Positions 11,883 through 26,500 of a DNA stretch of 64,000 nucleotides are shown piece by piece (the first letter of the stretch is position 1; the number at the start of each line of letters is the position of its first letter). Under the pieces are notes generated by a model. It had not been told where the DNA came from. It did no database searches and saw only the letters and a program-made list of their open reading frames with translations. The position numbers and the translations under genes are program-made. Source of the DNA: Rallus limicola (taxonomy: Eukaryota > Chordata > Aves > Gruiformes > Rallidae); NCBI GenBank assembly GCA_022605955.1, contig JAKCOZ010000085.1, positions 1,302,001 to 1,366,000 of the forward strand, written 5' to 3'.

Positions 11883-14188
11883 CTGATCAAAGGAAAAACT
11901 CATTAGAAACAAGAAGTAGTGAGCTGAAGAAAGTTATTAAGTACTTCTCCAAATATGACCACTACCCAATGAGGAAACATGCAGAAACAGAAAACTCAGT
12001 CCCCAATTTTAAGTGCCTAGTGAAGGTCGGAGATGGGTTTGCTTAGGTCCTTCATTAGCAGCCGTCTCTGCTTCACGGGGCAGAAGACAGAGAGAGGTCC
12101 AAGAGCTTGCAGACTTGTGAAGCGCTTGGATAGTTTCATTCAGTTAAGGAAAAAGATAGTAAGAGTATACTCACCATACATCTCTACTGACAACACTACT
12201 GAAAGCTCCTTGTAAGGAACCCCCAAGAAGTATTGCCCCCCATCATAAGGGAATAAAAGGCCAGTAAATACCTACAGCTGCCCAACCTCTAATTATTTCA
12301 TACAAGAACAGTTACCACAAAAGCTTTGGGGTGTGCTTGAGTAACTAGAACGCATCAGGTTCATCTATAATGCATGCTTAATGTTAACTATTTATTTGTT
12401 AACTACGTAGATGTATCTAGATCTCAGGGAACCATTTTTAAATTTTAAGAATTAGCAATTCTCCCACCACAATTACATTCACAAAGCACAAGTCTTTTCA
12501 GTCTCCTCATTTCAAGCTCCAATGTACCTTTTGTAGACTAATACCTGGTCAACACAGCAATATCACTAGTTGAGATGTATCGAATTATTTCAAGAACAGA
12601 TACCCAGTATTTTGTACACTTACTCAGACTACTGCAAGGAAGCCATGATTTTGTTTACCTCTACTGCAGTGAAGTTTGGGAACAGTTCTAAAAGCAGTTC
12701 TGACACTTCAAAGATCATAAGCGAGGCAAGTCCTGTTCCTAGAAAGCCTGTCATCCCCATTTTAGATATTGTTTAATTAGCAGGGAAATAAAATTCATCT
12801 GGGCTAAGCATAGTAACAGATAGTTCCTTTACTATTTGCATACACAAAGTTCTAGAAAAGCAGGGGCTTTTTTTAAGTCTTAATAGACAGATATCCCAAG
12901 GCCACATAATTTGCATTGAAAAACATGAAAATGGAGAGCCAAAAAGTAAGGTGCTGCTTGAGAAAATGCAACTCAACACTGAAGCGAGCTGGAAAGTCCC
13001 CAGAGCCAGAAAAGGGGAAGCCACACAGGTAACCTACGCTGCTACACTTTCCTTCCAACAGTATCAACGAGACGTTGCAGGAGAGGTTTACCTCCCAAAC
13101 ACCTTTTAAGCACCTTCTTTTCCCCGGCTATGCCTGGCCGAGGTGGTAGGACCCACCACCTGTGCTCAACATACCACCAAATCCCCCAGGCTTCCCTACT
13201 GAAAACTCTCTGTCACACCAAACACCTGCAGCTACAAAATTCCCAGGGAGAACTAGAAATTCTAAACCAAATATAAATTCAAGCCACGGCTCCCAGTACT
13301 CCTAAGCACCGCGTTCGTGCCAAGGGAGGTGTGAGTACCCACCCAGTTACTGCCTGCAGTGCAGTAGGCATCCCATGATAATCCAGTTACTCTTCAGCTC
13401 AGATGAGTTCATCCACCCGGGTACAAACTTTCACATGTATTTGATGTAAAGTGCTGAATAATTTTTCCATTTCCAACGCCACCTAATTTTGCTGAGCTGC
13501 TCATACATCAGTAGGAGTCTTACATAAACAGAATGGACAGATCACAGCATGATGCACAATTTTTTCAGATATTAAAATTAATGCTGCATTCCATACTATT
13601 ATGAATAGACAATAATGAAACAACAAATAAATGAAGACACTTCCAGCAGCTTGAGTTTATATGCCTGATTTATCCATTCTGTAACAGTAGCTCTACCTGG
13701 CATGTACCTGCATACCAACTAGATAATTCAATTGAGTGTTTGATCCACCAAGTATTATAAATTCAGCTTCAAAGCTCAAAATCAACTAAGGGCATTTATT
13801 AGTAACGTCTCTCGGGGGCTGCAAAGCATCTTCTGGCTTTGGAAGCTGCCTTCAGAACCACTCAGAACCAGTTCTCTCTTTTCAAATGAAATTGAATTAA
13901 AAGCTTGTACACTGAAAAACATAAACATACCGTTGGATGCAAACAAAGTGGGGCACATTAGCAAATTCCTCCACAGAATTCATTTTCCATTTAGCATTTA
14001 CCAACAGGAAAAGTAGCATAAATCGAGAATTAGGACTACTCCAGTCAAGAGGCAAATTCAACACTTATCAGATGGCATCACCTTGTGTGTTCAACCTTAA
14101 CTGATCCAGAATTTATTTACTGAAGTTTTCTTCAATGCTGCTCAGGCAAAAATGTTATTCCATTTTTTAAAATTCACTTAAAATATCC
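11883..14188. other. Interval between PRKAR2A 3' end and the PXK remnant
   Basis: This 2.3-kb stretch holds possible alternative PRKAR2A polyadenylation signals (14112, 13795). I searched it for the first PXK coding exons (N-terminus and start of the PX domain) and found none. No other gene is evident. Confidence 0.5.
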
Positions 14189-14194
14189 TTTATT
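14189..14194 (-). terminator. PRKAR2A: Candidate polyadenylation signal of PRKAR2A (AATAAA)
   Basis: AATAAA on the minus strand lies about 175 nt past the stop codon. Further AATAAA hexamers are at 14112-14117 and 13795-13800. Which one is used cannot be told from sequence alone. Any 3'UTR probably ends before the PXK remnant that begins at 11882. Confidence 0.4.
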
Positions 14195-14368
14195 ATCAAC
14201 AGCTGTCAAGTATCAGTAACAATGCTGAACCATCTAACAGTGAGAACAAAGTCAAGACTAGCAAGCATGAAAACCAAAGTGACATAAAACACTTCATGTC
14301 CTAGAAGCTCAGTTCGAAACGACAGAAATCCAAGATGCTGATAGGAGGCAACAACTCTGTGCCTTGAA

Positions 14369-14526
14369 CTAAGGCGGCACTGAGGTACCATGTGCCTCAT
14401 TTCCCGGATCCAACAGGTCCATGCTGGAGCCAATCATCGCCACCATCTGCTCCTCATGTCTTATATCCCTCTTCATACTCTCCATAAGGGGTCCAAGCAA
14501 CCTCTCAAATGCTTGCACATCCATGA
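14369..14526 (-). CDS. PRKAR2A: PRKAR2A terminal coding exon 11 and stop
   Basis: This exon encodes [20 protein letters not shown] and continues to [16 protein letters not shown], with TAG at 14369-14371. The first half is the conserved C-terminal helix of domain B. The last residues diverge from the mammalian end and form a slightly longer tail. The acceptor is TTTGCAG. Confidence 0.95.
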
Positions 14527-17500
14527 CTGCAAAGGAACACAAGTGAAGACAAGATTGTCTGTCAGAAAGGACTTTACACACCGAACTATTTTTTCGGCTC
14601 AGAACTCAGACATACAGTCCAACCCATTCAGGTCTGAGAGTTCGATAGAAGCCACAGAAAGAGAAATGGTATTTCTCATTTTCCTCTCTGCTGTTATTTG
14701 AAGAAAAGGCATTAATGAAATACACACCTGACCTCAAGGATAAATACAGAAGCCAAACACACAGCACACTGGCATTGAAAAAAAATGCATGACAAAAGCT
14801 GTGTGTGACCAAGCTGTAGACAAGAAGCTGATGCTACTTACCCCTTCAGAGAGTACAGGCCACACAAGCAGATAAACCAGAACCTGCTGGAAGGAAGCAG
14901 CGGTGCTGCTCAAGTTCAGTGTGAAGAGCTGCTCCAGCCCATGCTCCTAGCTCACTCAGGCATGGTCCACAAAACAAGTCAAGACCAAAAAGGGATAACC
15001 GGAAACACAGAACATCTGCTTACCTAAACATTTGACCTCCCCGACAGCATAGGCAGAGGCTGCTCTGGGCTTGCTGGTTATAAGTGCAAGCTCTCCAAAA
15101 GACTGCCCTCTGTGACACCGGGCAATCTCCACTTCTTCTTTAGCTTCTTCACTTGTCACAGTCTGTCAAACAGTAGATTTTCATTATTTGCATGCTGCTC
15201 TGTCTTTGTATGAAGCTACAGTTAAGCCCGGGTATCTTACAGATGTGCAGTGAGCACCAGCTCATTGGTTTAAGGCTTTGAAACTAGCAAGTCCCAAATC
15301 ATACTCTGTACTGGCAGAGCACCTTAACAGCATGTTCCATGAGAAGTCTGACGACAGAAGCATACACCAGCCCACAAGAGTCAAGGTTGGCAGATACTTA
15401 CTGTCACAGCTTTGGGAACTGCTATTACACTAGCCTAACACAGGTTTTATTGTGAACAGCACTGTGTTCCCGAAGGCAGCTTCAAGCCGTACAGAGATCC
15501 ATTCAAATGCCAGTGTCTAGTATGTCACTAGAGACGACAGACCCCAGGTTTTCCAAGTTGCAGCTTGCTATAATTCTAGAGAAAAAAGTTTCATCTCCAC
15601 CCGTATGGCCAGGGAGAGTAGATCAGGCTTTTTTGCAGAGAAGCAGATACAAGCTCAGGGTAGGCTCTTTCACACCACTCAAATCGATCAAATTAGGGTT
15701 GACCTAAAGCTTAATCATACCATTTCAATTCAACTCACCTTGCTTTTAACCGAGATTTTTACTTCACCAGATTCTACAATGTAAAAACAATCTGCTTTAT
15801 CGCCCTGTGAAGAGGAAAAGGCAAAACAAATTATTTTTCTAGTTTACTGCAAGAATATGTATAAATAGTATTAAAGCACTCACTCTGAACTAGGTCTCGT
15901 GCAAAAAGCATCTGGAATTGACAAACACTAAAATTCTTAACATGAAAAGGTGGTGGGCTGGGTAATATGCTAGAGGAACCCAAAGGGGAAGGAACTACTG
16001 GTACACATCATTCAGTGAGAGGGCAGGTGGAAAGGAAAACGCAAAAGACATCAACGATATACAGCAGAACCACTTCAATGCAAATCATCTGATCCTGATG
16101 GAAGCACCCAACAGTGACACTAGGCAGGACCTAGAATTTCTAGAAGCAAGCTTTAATGAACCATCAATTTAGTGACCACATTTCTAGATGTCACTGGGAA
16201 GATAGATCCATTAAACTAAGCATGAGCTCAGTCAATCCAAGGTAAAATACTGGGACATCAGCAGAATCCAGACTAGCTGTATCCAACAGACAGGACTCTC
16301 CCTCTCTATGCCAACCGCACTGGGTTTGGTATAGGACTGGAAGTGGACAGCCAGCACATGCCTCCTGCTATGAATCAGAAGGAAAGGGACTAAAGGCTTC
16401 AGGAAACAGAGGCTGCATAAGGAACTGAGAAGGGAATGGAAGCAGCTCACAAATAGAAAAAACACCACCAGAATAACACCCTGTGAAACTATGTTGTGAA
16501 ATAAGGATATTAAGTCGAGTGGGCAAGGAGCCTATGAACGTGATGGTAAGATGGAGAGAGATTACAACTTGAGTATGAAACATTGGCTGGGAGAAGATGA
16601 TGCAAGTACTGGAAGAGTGCTTATTTTTTTGAAAGAATGAAAACAAACTGAGACTTCCACATAACACAGACAGGCACTAGGAATCTTCAAGTGCTTTAGA
16701 GCATACAGCCCTTAACTGAAGGGTCAAATTCCAGAAATATCATCAGAATGTGAACTTATCCACAAGAGGAAAAGGGCTTCATGGTACTGATGCAACTGCT
16801 GCAATGGAAGAGCTAGCACTTCTTTTACAGGCATAAAATTTCATCTTCTTTAGCAGTGTGTGTTACCATCACCCAGACCTATTGAGACTATTAATCCTCC
16901 TTTTAAGGGTAATTACATCCCTGTCCTTAATTCAGTTATTACAAAAGATGAAAAACCAGCTGCATAATTGGATCACTGACTGCATGGGTTCCCAGTTCTG
17001 AGGCTGATTTATAAACTTGGATTTTTCTTAAGCAAGAAGTTTTAACTTACAAAATTGAGGGTATGTTTGGAGAGAGGTACTTTGGCAGTATTTGGTTATC
17101 AGCAAGGTTTACTGCATTCAGAGTTATCTGACATTCAAGGCAATTAAGATTAATTATTCAAGACATTATCAAGGAGTCTCATTCTGTTTATAAAACAAGA
17201 CAACAGCTGTGATTGAAACCTGCAATTCCAGGTAAGCCAACGACTTTCTTGCATTAACTTCTTGAACTTTTGCAACAAACAAAGCAACCCTGAGCTAAAC
17301 CTGACGCGAAATTCTAGTGTCTCAACAGCAACAGTGTTCCAAAAAGTTATTTGTCTGTCAGTCAAAAAAAATTCCAACAGATTTAGCATGAGTTTCTCCA
17401 GCTTCATGTTCCACCATTCTGGCTTTAATCTCTTACAGCAGACAAAATATATACCAACAACTAATGTCTGTGGATTGTAGCTACACTATTCCACCACTGG

Positions 17501-20500
17501 AATACTGGGGGTTTTTTAAGAGCATCAGGAAAAAAGGTGGTTTTAATTAACCCCAACAGTTTCTTCAAACAGTTAACCAAGTTGGGTCCAGTCATTCCGA
17601 ACGATATCTTCTCATTTCACCCAAATCATACTCCTGTTGAATTGCTTTTGTTCTTCAGTCAAACCTAGGAATTAGAGGTGATGGAACTACAGTCTTGTGG
17701 TTCCTGCTTTAATCTGGCCGAAGGTGCCTAGAAAACTCTACCTGGGGGCTTCCATGGAAAGCTGCACAGACAGTCATTTCATTCCAGCTTCTTCAGGCAT
17801 GCTCCTCTTGAAAGCTTGCAAAGTCCATTTGTAAAGAGAGAAGAAAAGCCCAGAAGCTAAAGCAGTAGAATAAATTTCTAGCAAAAGACGTACTGTACAA
17901 TCCCCACGCATTCATGAAGTGGTTAAATAAATTGGAAATATTAAAAGAATATGCGATGCTAAGTTGGCCCAATTAATAGGATTTTGTAAGTCAATTCCAA
18001 ATAGGAGAAAAGCAGCAAAGGCAGGAGAATGATAAAGAGAATTTCAGATTTCAAGTACCTGAGAAATGATACATTCCCCATCTTCATACACCTTCTCTCC
18101 TATAACATCCACTATCTTCATTCGCTCTGATGCCTGGAACAAAGAGGAAAAGTAAACATAATTACCTGTTACAGTACACCTCTGGTACACTTTGTAGCCC
18201 TGAAGAGGCTTTTGCTAGACACAGAGCCAGGCAATATCTGGGTATGGAAAAATACAACCCCTACAATGCCATCGTCACACTGCACCACAGCTTTCAAGAC
18301 TATCATCATCAGTAGGGAAGGAAAATTGCGTAGTGTCCCATCCATGGGCTCTCCTTACCTCCCAAGTTAAATAGCTGATTTAGCTGGTTTAGACCAAAGA
18401 GGAGAAATAACTTACTTCATCTAAGATTCAGTTGAAATTAGAAGAAAACACTCTAGAAAAATGTCAGAAACTTTCTAAGAACAAATATCAATGAGAAACA
18501 TGAGAAACACATTTGCAAAACATTTTAATCACCATATATTTGAATGTGTGTGGGTTTTGTCCTAGAACTCATTGCTAGAGTGGAAAGAGAAAGAAGATAG
18601 GAAAAGGCTCTAAACAGAAGGGATAGACATTTATCTCCGGCGTGCCCCACTGCCCATCTTGAACACCACAGAACAATTTTACCAGTTCAGAGCAGTGTAA
18701 AAAACATTAAGGAAGAAAATCCTGTCGTTAAAATGAACATCCCAACAGAGGATTCTGTTGTGATCCGTTCATTCCACAAATGCACCTCAATCCAGCCCAT
18801 CTTTGAGAAACTTAATTCTGATCCATGCACGATTCAGCTGCAGTGTGTCATGTACAAAGCCATCCAGTGCTAATGAGTTATTTTTCCTGTAACTTTAAAT
18901 ATTTATGAGTCATTTTTGCGCTCAGAAAGGTCACACTGATGGAACTAGTTTAAGGCAGGCACTGAGGGAGAAGGTGGCATGCAATTTACCCATTGCAGAG
19001 CTACCGACCTATGTCCAAAATAACAGAGGTTGGTATTCACCTAATGATACTTTGCAATTCTGTAATCTTCTTCTCTCAAAGGGATTAAAAATCTCTTCTC
19101 AAATACTAAAATAGGAATGCTGAAAAAATATTCTTATGATAAGGAAACAAATAAAAGCTAAACTACAGTGTAAGGCACAGACAGACATGTAACTCGTTTC
19201 TGAGCAGTCTGGTATGGCTCCAAAAGCCCTCTGAAGATCCAGGCTGAGTTGATAGCTTCAAAGTGACAATTTCCATATAGTTCCTACTCTCATACACCAC
19301 ACATATCAACATGACATCTGCCTGCTCTCCCTGGTTGTTTTCTTCCCAGTTAGTAGTGCTTCCCTTCAGCCTGTTAGTTTACCTCCCGAGTATCGGTTAA
19401 GGTTAAAGCGAGACCAACTGTGGCTCACATCTTTGTCTCATATGTGAAATCATTCATGGCTGATAAAGGCCAAATATCCCAGTGATTCTGTGATTATTTC
19501 AATATCACACCCTCAAAGGAAACCCAGCCCTGAGTTTCAAGTTTCTCTGACATGTTTATAGGCTTTTTTGTGATTTTTTAAAAATCTTTACACAAACCAA
19601 GATAAAAGTCAGTAAATCACTTACTGTGAACAAAGGATATAAAAAAAAAAAGCCAACAAAAAGCAGTGTACAACTTCAGCAATGCAAATTAAGTTGTACA
19701 GTAATCATGATACCAAAGCAGCTCTTAACATTTTGTTCTAAGCACAAATGACACAGATTTTGGATATAGCAGAAACACTGACTGTGGAGCTAATGCACAA
19801 ATTTGATGCAGATGTCTCAGAGGCTTTACCTCCAAGGATTTAAGAAGGGGCACAGACTCAAGAAGTGATTCATATGTCTTCCTCTTCTTTGCATTGTTTT
19901 GCAGTATAATTCTTCTAAATGTCACTCGATCCTGCAAGAAACAGCACAGAGAAAAACATGATTCCTCTCCACTAAAATGGTCCCTGTTAAATAACTGACA
20001 AACACGAACTGGTATTTGCCACAAACATGGGGGCCGAGGACCCAGCTTTTTTAATGATACTGTATCCATCACAATGGGGATCACAACACCTCTTGAGAGT
20101 ACTTGTTGCAAGAAGCTGAAAACCAGGGAGCTCTAAGACCTGGTCATTCTCAGAGAAGCATTTAAGAATTCCATTTTTAGTCTACCTTGTACTGTTTTTC
20201 AGGGTTGAGGCATTGGGTATTTTTTAATGTCTCATGTTTCCACATACAGCAGAGTTGTCAGGCTTTTTGCTGAAGCCACTGGGAATCGCAATTAAGGCCC
20301 TCGAGGCAATGGGAGGATTAAGTCTCAACTGGATTCTTCTCTGCCTGAGTCAAGGATTTCAAAAGTCAATTGGAATTTATACTGGTTTTAAATAGACCAG
20401 GAACAGAGTATCAAACAGCAACAGGCTTGATTTGCTCCTCCACCTCCTAGGATCTGAAAGGTAGGGTTCTGTAATGCCTACTTCCTTCCAGCCTGTCCTG

Positions 20501-23500
20501 TAAACACCTTCCTGATGGAAAAAGTATTTCGTTTGGTTTTGCAGCCCAAATACCGGACAAGATTCCCACCCCGTCCCGGCTCTGCAATGACTTCTGCAGA
20601 CTAACATCTTTAAATTACATCAAGCCCAAAACACTGCGATAAACATGGCAATGACAGGAAAACTGGAAGAAGTAAGCAAAGGTTTAGGCAGGAAAATGCA
20701 GCCTTAAGTAAAATATCCACAGGAGAGATGACAAGTGAGAGGTTCCCCCTTCAACTACACCTTGCTAATTAAGTTAATGTAATCACAGAAAAAACAAGCC
20801 CCAAATGAACCCAATTTGTGCAGTTCTTTTCAAAGGCAAACTGGAACAAAGAATCATCTTCTCATTTTCGTCCCTTTATGAATGAGCCCGGTTTGTAGGT
20901 GGCTGCTTTGTTCTATCTTGTTCAAGAAAGCAGATTCTGACATTACTTCCTGGTTTACCAAAATCTTTTCTTTCAGCTCACAAAGAAAAAGCAAGTCAGA
21001 AGTCAGTTTTCTCAGCAAGTGTGGAGATGGCATAAGCAGCTTATCAGCCCTCTAATCAAGGTCTCAACACATGGTCAACCCCCAGTGATAGCTGCCGAGG
21101 AGCCCAGCACACACAGAAAGCACACAACACTTCTGGCTTCAAAGGCTTCGTTGATCACACAATCCACTTACTATGTGAGCCCTCGGAGATGAGCAAGAGA
21201 GCACTGTGAAAATAACCCTATGCAAACAGTACAGAGAAAAGAACTAAAAAAGGAAACTAATGTCTCCCGCTTCACATTCAACACTGCTGGGCTAGAGACA
21301 AAGCAACACCATCATCTAGCTTGGTATCTCATAGGTCACACTGACCTGAGAACCTCTTCCAGGTTAACACAAAGGGACCAGAAACATCATGGCAGTTTAT
21401 TTGGAAGGAAAAACAAAGCATTGGGCAGTCTTCCTAGCTCTTCCAATTACTGACATACACAAGAAGATATTAAACACCTTCCTATTCCCCTTAAAGCAGA
21501 CAAAATGGTAGGCAGGGGAGTTGAAAAATAAAGATCATTTAGATACCATTTCCTCCTCCCATAAAATATATATGCATTAATGCCTCCACTGTCCTCCACA
21601 GGATGAAAACAAAGCCAGGGTTTGTTTCCCTAACAAGAGCCACGATTACAGCGAACGCAGGAAAAAGGGACGGATAAGACTAGTAGTACAGCTTTTAAAA
21701 ACAAGGTGTTCTAGAAAGGTGGCCAAAAAGATTTGCACAATGGATCTCTTATGCCAGGAGGCGAGATAGCAGGTCATGAGAAAATAGCTATTAGCACAAG
21801 GAGTACGTACCAAGAGAAGGACTGGACCTGGTGAATTAGCGTTTAAAATATTATGCAGATGAGAGCAACTTCCTTACCAGTCCCCAAAGGGTTCCTTCTG
21901 TCGTGGCAACAATGGTGGCAGCTCTTGGCGTGTTGTACATCAGTGCCAGTTCCCCAAAACTGCCACGATTCTCATAACTGCCCACGCAGCGTGACTGGTT
22001 GTCTTCTACTACAAAACTATCGTACAATCCCCTGGAAAACAATACAATAGATGGGTTTTATTACACAAGACAGGTCATAAAAATCAGCTTTTTGCTGTTA
22101 TACAATGAGTCCTCTTACTGCTGGGTGAAATGGAACACACTTTATGGAGCTTTCCAGTTGTCTGATACTAAGCTGCTTCAAGCTACGTTATTTTCACCAT
22201 ACTTCTCTCAACAAACCATTTTGCTTCTGATAGATCTGGCCTGGACCTACCTGCTTTCCTCTGCACAGTACTTTGTCATTGCTGTGATCAGTGTTCTGAG
22301 CAGGGTGACAGGTAGTTTCATCATCTTCAACTGTCCGTGTGTTAGCCAGTGAGGCCTCTCTGGAGTGACCTGGATCCATCTAGAACCTGTTACCTGCTTT
22401 CTCAGTGACAGCATTGCTGCAGTACCTCTGCCATAAATTCAGCCCAACTTCTCACCTGCTCCTATGGTTTTGCATCAACTCCACCTTAAGGCATGCCTCC
22501 CTCATAACCCCCAGGTACAGCTGTGCCTTGGTTCTGCACATGCCTATGCTAGATTCAAACTATCCAGCTCTTCCATGGACAAGTGATGCCGCAGAAGCAC
22601 AAAGACCACAGGAAGGGCCTTTCTTTACACACCCAAGACACTGAGTGAGTTTTGCAGGACTAACTGGTCGTCGGATCACAAGCAGTGCATACTGATCCTC
22701 ATGCTGGAGGATTTAAAGCTAGTTCAGGAAGGTTATGACACTTTTTACCTTCTAGTGCATACTCACAGCTAGGGGACAGACAAAGAAACTAAGAGCTTGC
22801 TAACAGTAAACTAAAGAAGGATTGGTTCTGATGGGAAGTTTCACCAAACCTTGTAATGTCCAATGCCGATTGAATGATTCTGAGAGGCACCAAAAGCAGC
22901 ACTTTTCAGAGGTTTTTTTGACCTAGAAGAATCATCTTTGAGTATCTTAAAATGCAAAAGCTCCTTCCTTTCCCTCAGCCTGAAAGTCACTCAATAGTGT
23001 CATTTATTTCCAAATCACTACAGCCACATCAACTTCAGCCCAGCATTCAGCTGGGGCTGAACTGGCGAGGCACTACTGGGTGACCTTGGCTCAGACTTCT
23101 TGAGAAAGCCAATGCTGAGATGTGAGACAGTCCATGAGCTAAAGCCCTGCAAGATAAGAATAAAAACACAGACTGAAGTGTAATTGTTGAGATGGTAATC
23201 ACTAACTAGGAGCTCAAGGACACAAAAACACGGACGTGAAAAAAACATAGAACCCAAAGGAAGAAGAACGCAGAAAAGCGGGACAACTCAGCAAGATCGT
23301 GGATCAGCCTGTTCCAAGAGGCAACAGAGGCCAACGCTGCCCCTCCTGACGACTGCTCACTCAGCAAACTCTTACTGAGGTTTAGCCATGCAGCTCTGCC
23401 TCCCGTGCACTTTGCAGAGCTGGTGACTCTGGCTCCCACACATTCTGATCTGCAGTACCTCCCTCTACCTGCGACAGCCTGATCTCCCCACCAAATACAG

Positions 23501-26500
23501 CAAGAGAAGGAACTTGTCCTGTCTAGCCAAAGCCATGGGACTGGTCTGAGGCACAGATGTTGCAGGAGGTAACAGTCTAGAAGTGGAGCACTGGTTTAGG
23601 CTAATGGGGTGGTATGGCAGAGGACAGGGGAACGGGCATATGGTCAGAAAATATTTGAGGTCGCCTTCGGTTCTGTAATTCCACTCAACAGAGAGGGGAA
23701 AGTCCTTAAAACGGACAGGGATCATTATAAACCATTTCTAACCTAGAAAATCTTTTCCCTAAATGCAGCATGAATGACAATTCAAAAGGCAACACATTTT
23801 CTTCCAGAACTGCCTTGAAAGCTTTAATACAATATTCATGGTGCCATTATTTCAGTGATCAGGAACATAACAGTGCGTCAAAAAAGTCGTTTGCTAAGAT
23901 AGTGTTCCAACAGACATTTCTAATTCATCCTAACATTCCCTTTAATGTTACAGTTTTACAGGGAGAAATAAATCCTTGTCCTTAAATTCTTCTTCAAAGA
24001 GTAATTAGAAGAAACATTAGCCAGAACTTCTTCCAAAAGGGTAAGCAATACTCAAAATGCACACGCACACAGGATCTATTCTATGCCTGCTGCATGTATA
24101 TATGCTCTACAGATGCACATATATACGATCCACAAAACTATCCTATGAATTTGCTTGATGCAAGGAATTGGAAAACGGCACCATCAACTCTGCAAACACA
24201 AATTACACAACAGAAGCAAAGCAAGCATGAGTCTCTCTCAATTCAGTGATTAAAACTAACTGGACAAAGTCCAGGTCATACCATGAATTTTCTTTTCCTG
24301 TATTCTCCTTCCCCAAAATCATCTCCTACCCCTTCCCTTACCACCTGGTTTCTTTTGCTTCTATTCTCTATCCTTTCTTCAGAAAATAAATAAAAATTAA
24401 AAAAAGATCCTGGCCTAGAGACAGCACGTAATATGCCTGGTTTTAAGCTATGCACACGCTGATGGCCACAGAAGCTAAACTGCACAAATTGTAGGCCAGG
24501 CTCATGCTGCAGCCTTGCCCTCAGAGAAAGAAGTCTTTGAGTTTTTACCCACAGAATGTATTAAAATCCAGCAGGTTTGAAATGTCCACCTCTGACAAAT
24601 TTGGCTGCCCCATAGCAACTGATCCACAAGTCAGTGGGGGCCTAAAGGGGAAAATGGAACAAGCAGAGGAAGAAGCAATGACTGCAAAAGGTAAGTTTCC
24701 TTCTGACACTGTCCTGCAGTCAGCATCCCCTGCCATTTCTAAGAAACTGGAAAGCAACGTATTCTGCATGTCAAAGGCACAGCTGCTTACCGCTCGATGA
24801 CATAGAAGCTGTCTCCATCATCCCCTTGGTCCATCACATGTTCCTGAGGTTTCACCTTCCTCTCAAACATGGCATCAAGGACTTGAGACAGCTGCTCCTG
24901 TAAAAAAGGAGAGAGAAAAAAAAACAATAATGAAAAATCTCTCAGAAAACACCCCTTAGCATTCCTGCTGTGCAAGGACCAGTTCCTTTGACTTGATCTG
25001 GATGGTGCAGTGCAGCATGAATCGCATTAGTGCCACTGCATGCAAATACAAGGAACACTGATACTAAATGTTGATTTCCACTAGGACCTCACTTGTTTCC
25101 AGCTTATTAATACAAGTCCAATAATGCAGATAAACATAAATACTCCCATTATAGAAGAGCTACATCAAATTTATGTCCAAATAGCTTAACTCAGGCATAT
25201 CCTTTCCGTTCCAAAGTCCGTGTGTACAGCAAGCTCTCGGTTGGCACAGCCTGACACAGCTTCACTGCTACGGATGCATGTTGATTTATGTCAGCAGTAC
25301 AAATATTTCATTCTTATGTATCTATATATATACACTGACCCCCATTTATTAGTAACTTATTTGTACTGCCATCATCTAAGAGACCTGGTCACGATCAGGA
25401 TTGGACTGAACAAGACTCTACACACTTATTTCCCCACATAGTCCAGGGCTTAGAGAATCTGCAATTCCGTGGCACAACAAGACCAGACAGGTACCAGTGG
25501 GGAGCATGTCCAGCAAATGGGAAAATGCTGCTCTGCAGAGCACTCAAGGCTTCTCTGATGAGCCACGACTCAAGTCTTTTTGTAGGCTCCACAGCCAGAA
25601 AAGCTGTGAAAACCAAGAGAGATGATGCCATATAAATGCCTTGCCTCAATGCTGAGCTGCTTTACCATCTTTATTATTCCAAAGTCCATTAACAGACTTT
25701 CACTGCATTGTCAATGACCAGATGTTCAAGGCTGAAGATACAGATCACAGCTGAGTTTCTAAAAATATCCTGCATCAACACCCAAACTAGTCTTCATGTT
25801 GCTAGATACTCTTGAAATATTTTCTGTGCTCCTTAAGTTGTGAGCAATCATTGCAGCATCTGTAGGCACCACTATGTTGAAAACATTCCTTAACATTTCA
25901 CTAGCATCCTGTCTTCTTGTCTTTAAAAATTCTCCTGGTATTTAAATGGAACAGTCATTGCATGAAAGCCTTTTCTTTTAACCACATATTTCACAGCATG
26001 CGTTTAAGCAGCAGTTGTCAGAAAATGCAGATTTTAAAAGGCTTTCAGAACCGTAGCTCAACAATGCTTTACTTGGAGGATAAACAAAGACTTATAATTT
26101 TAAGAAATCCAGGAGCTATTCTGTCAATCAAAGGACAAGCTTTGTAAGATTCCTGAACTGTAAAAAAACCCGTCTTGGTTTAAATATGGGTACCAAGTAT
26201 GCTCAGGGGCCTTGCTGGTAAGGGTAACAGTCACTGCTCACACCCAGCACAAAATTCACCTGTAACTAGGAGCCTACAAACTTATTTATAAGACACCGGG
26301 GAGCCCTTGCAGGAGACATCACACAGAGCTTTTAACAGGAGAGAAGGTATCCCCTGCCCCAGCACTTTATACTGAAACATCAACCAGGTTTATCATTGGG
26401 GATGCTCAAAATCTCAGCATTAAACTCTGTGGCAAGCTGAATTGATTTTAGTCCAAGTTTCAGTGTGAACCTTGCTAGAAGGGATCCATGGGACACAGAC

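Noticed and set aside
19480..19500. Possible CR1 tail (GTGATTCTGTGATT)
   Set aside because: The upstream sequence does not resemble the CR1 3' block, so the short tail alone is not enough.
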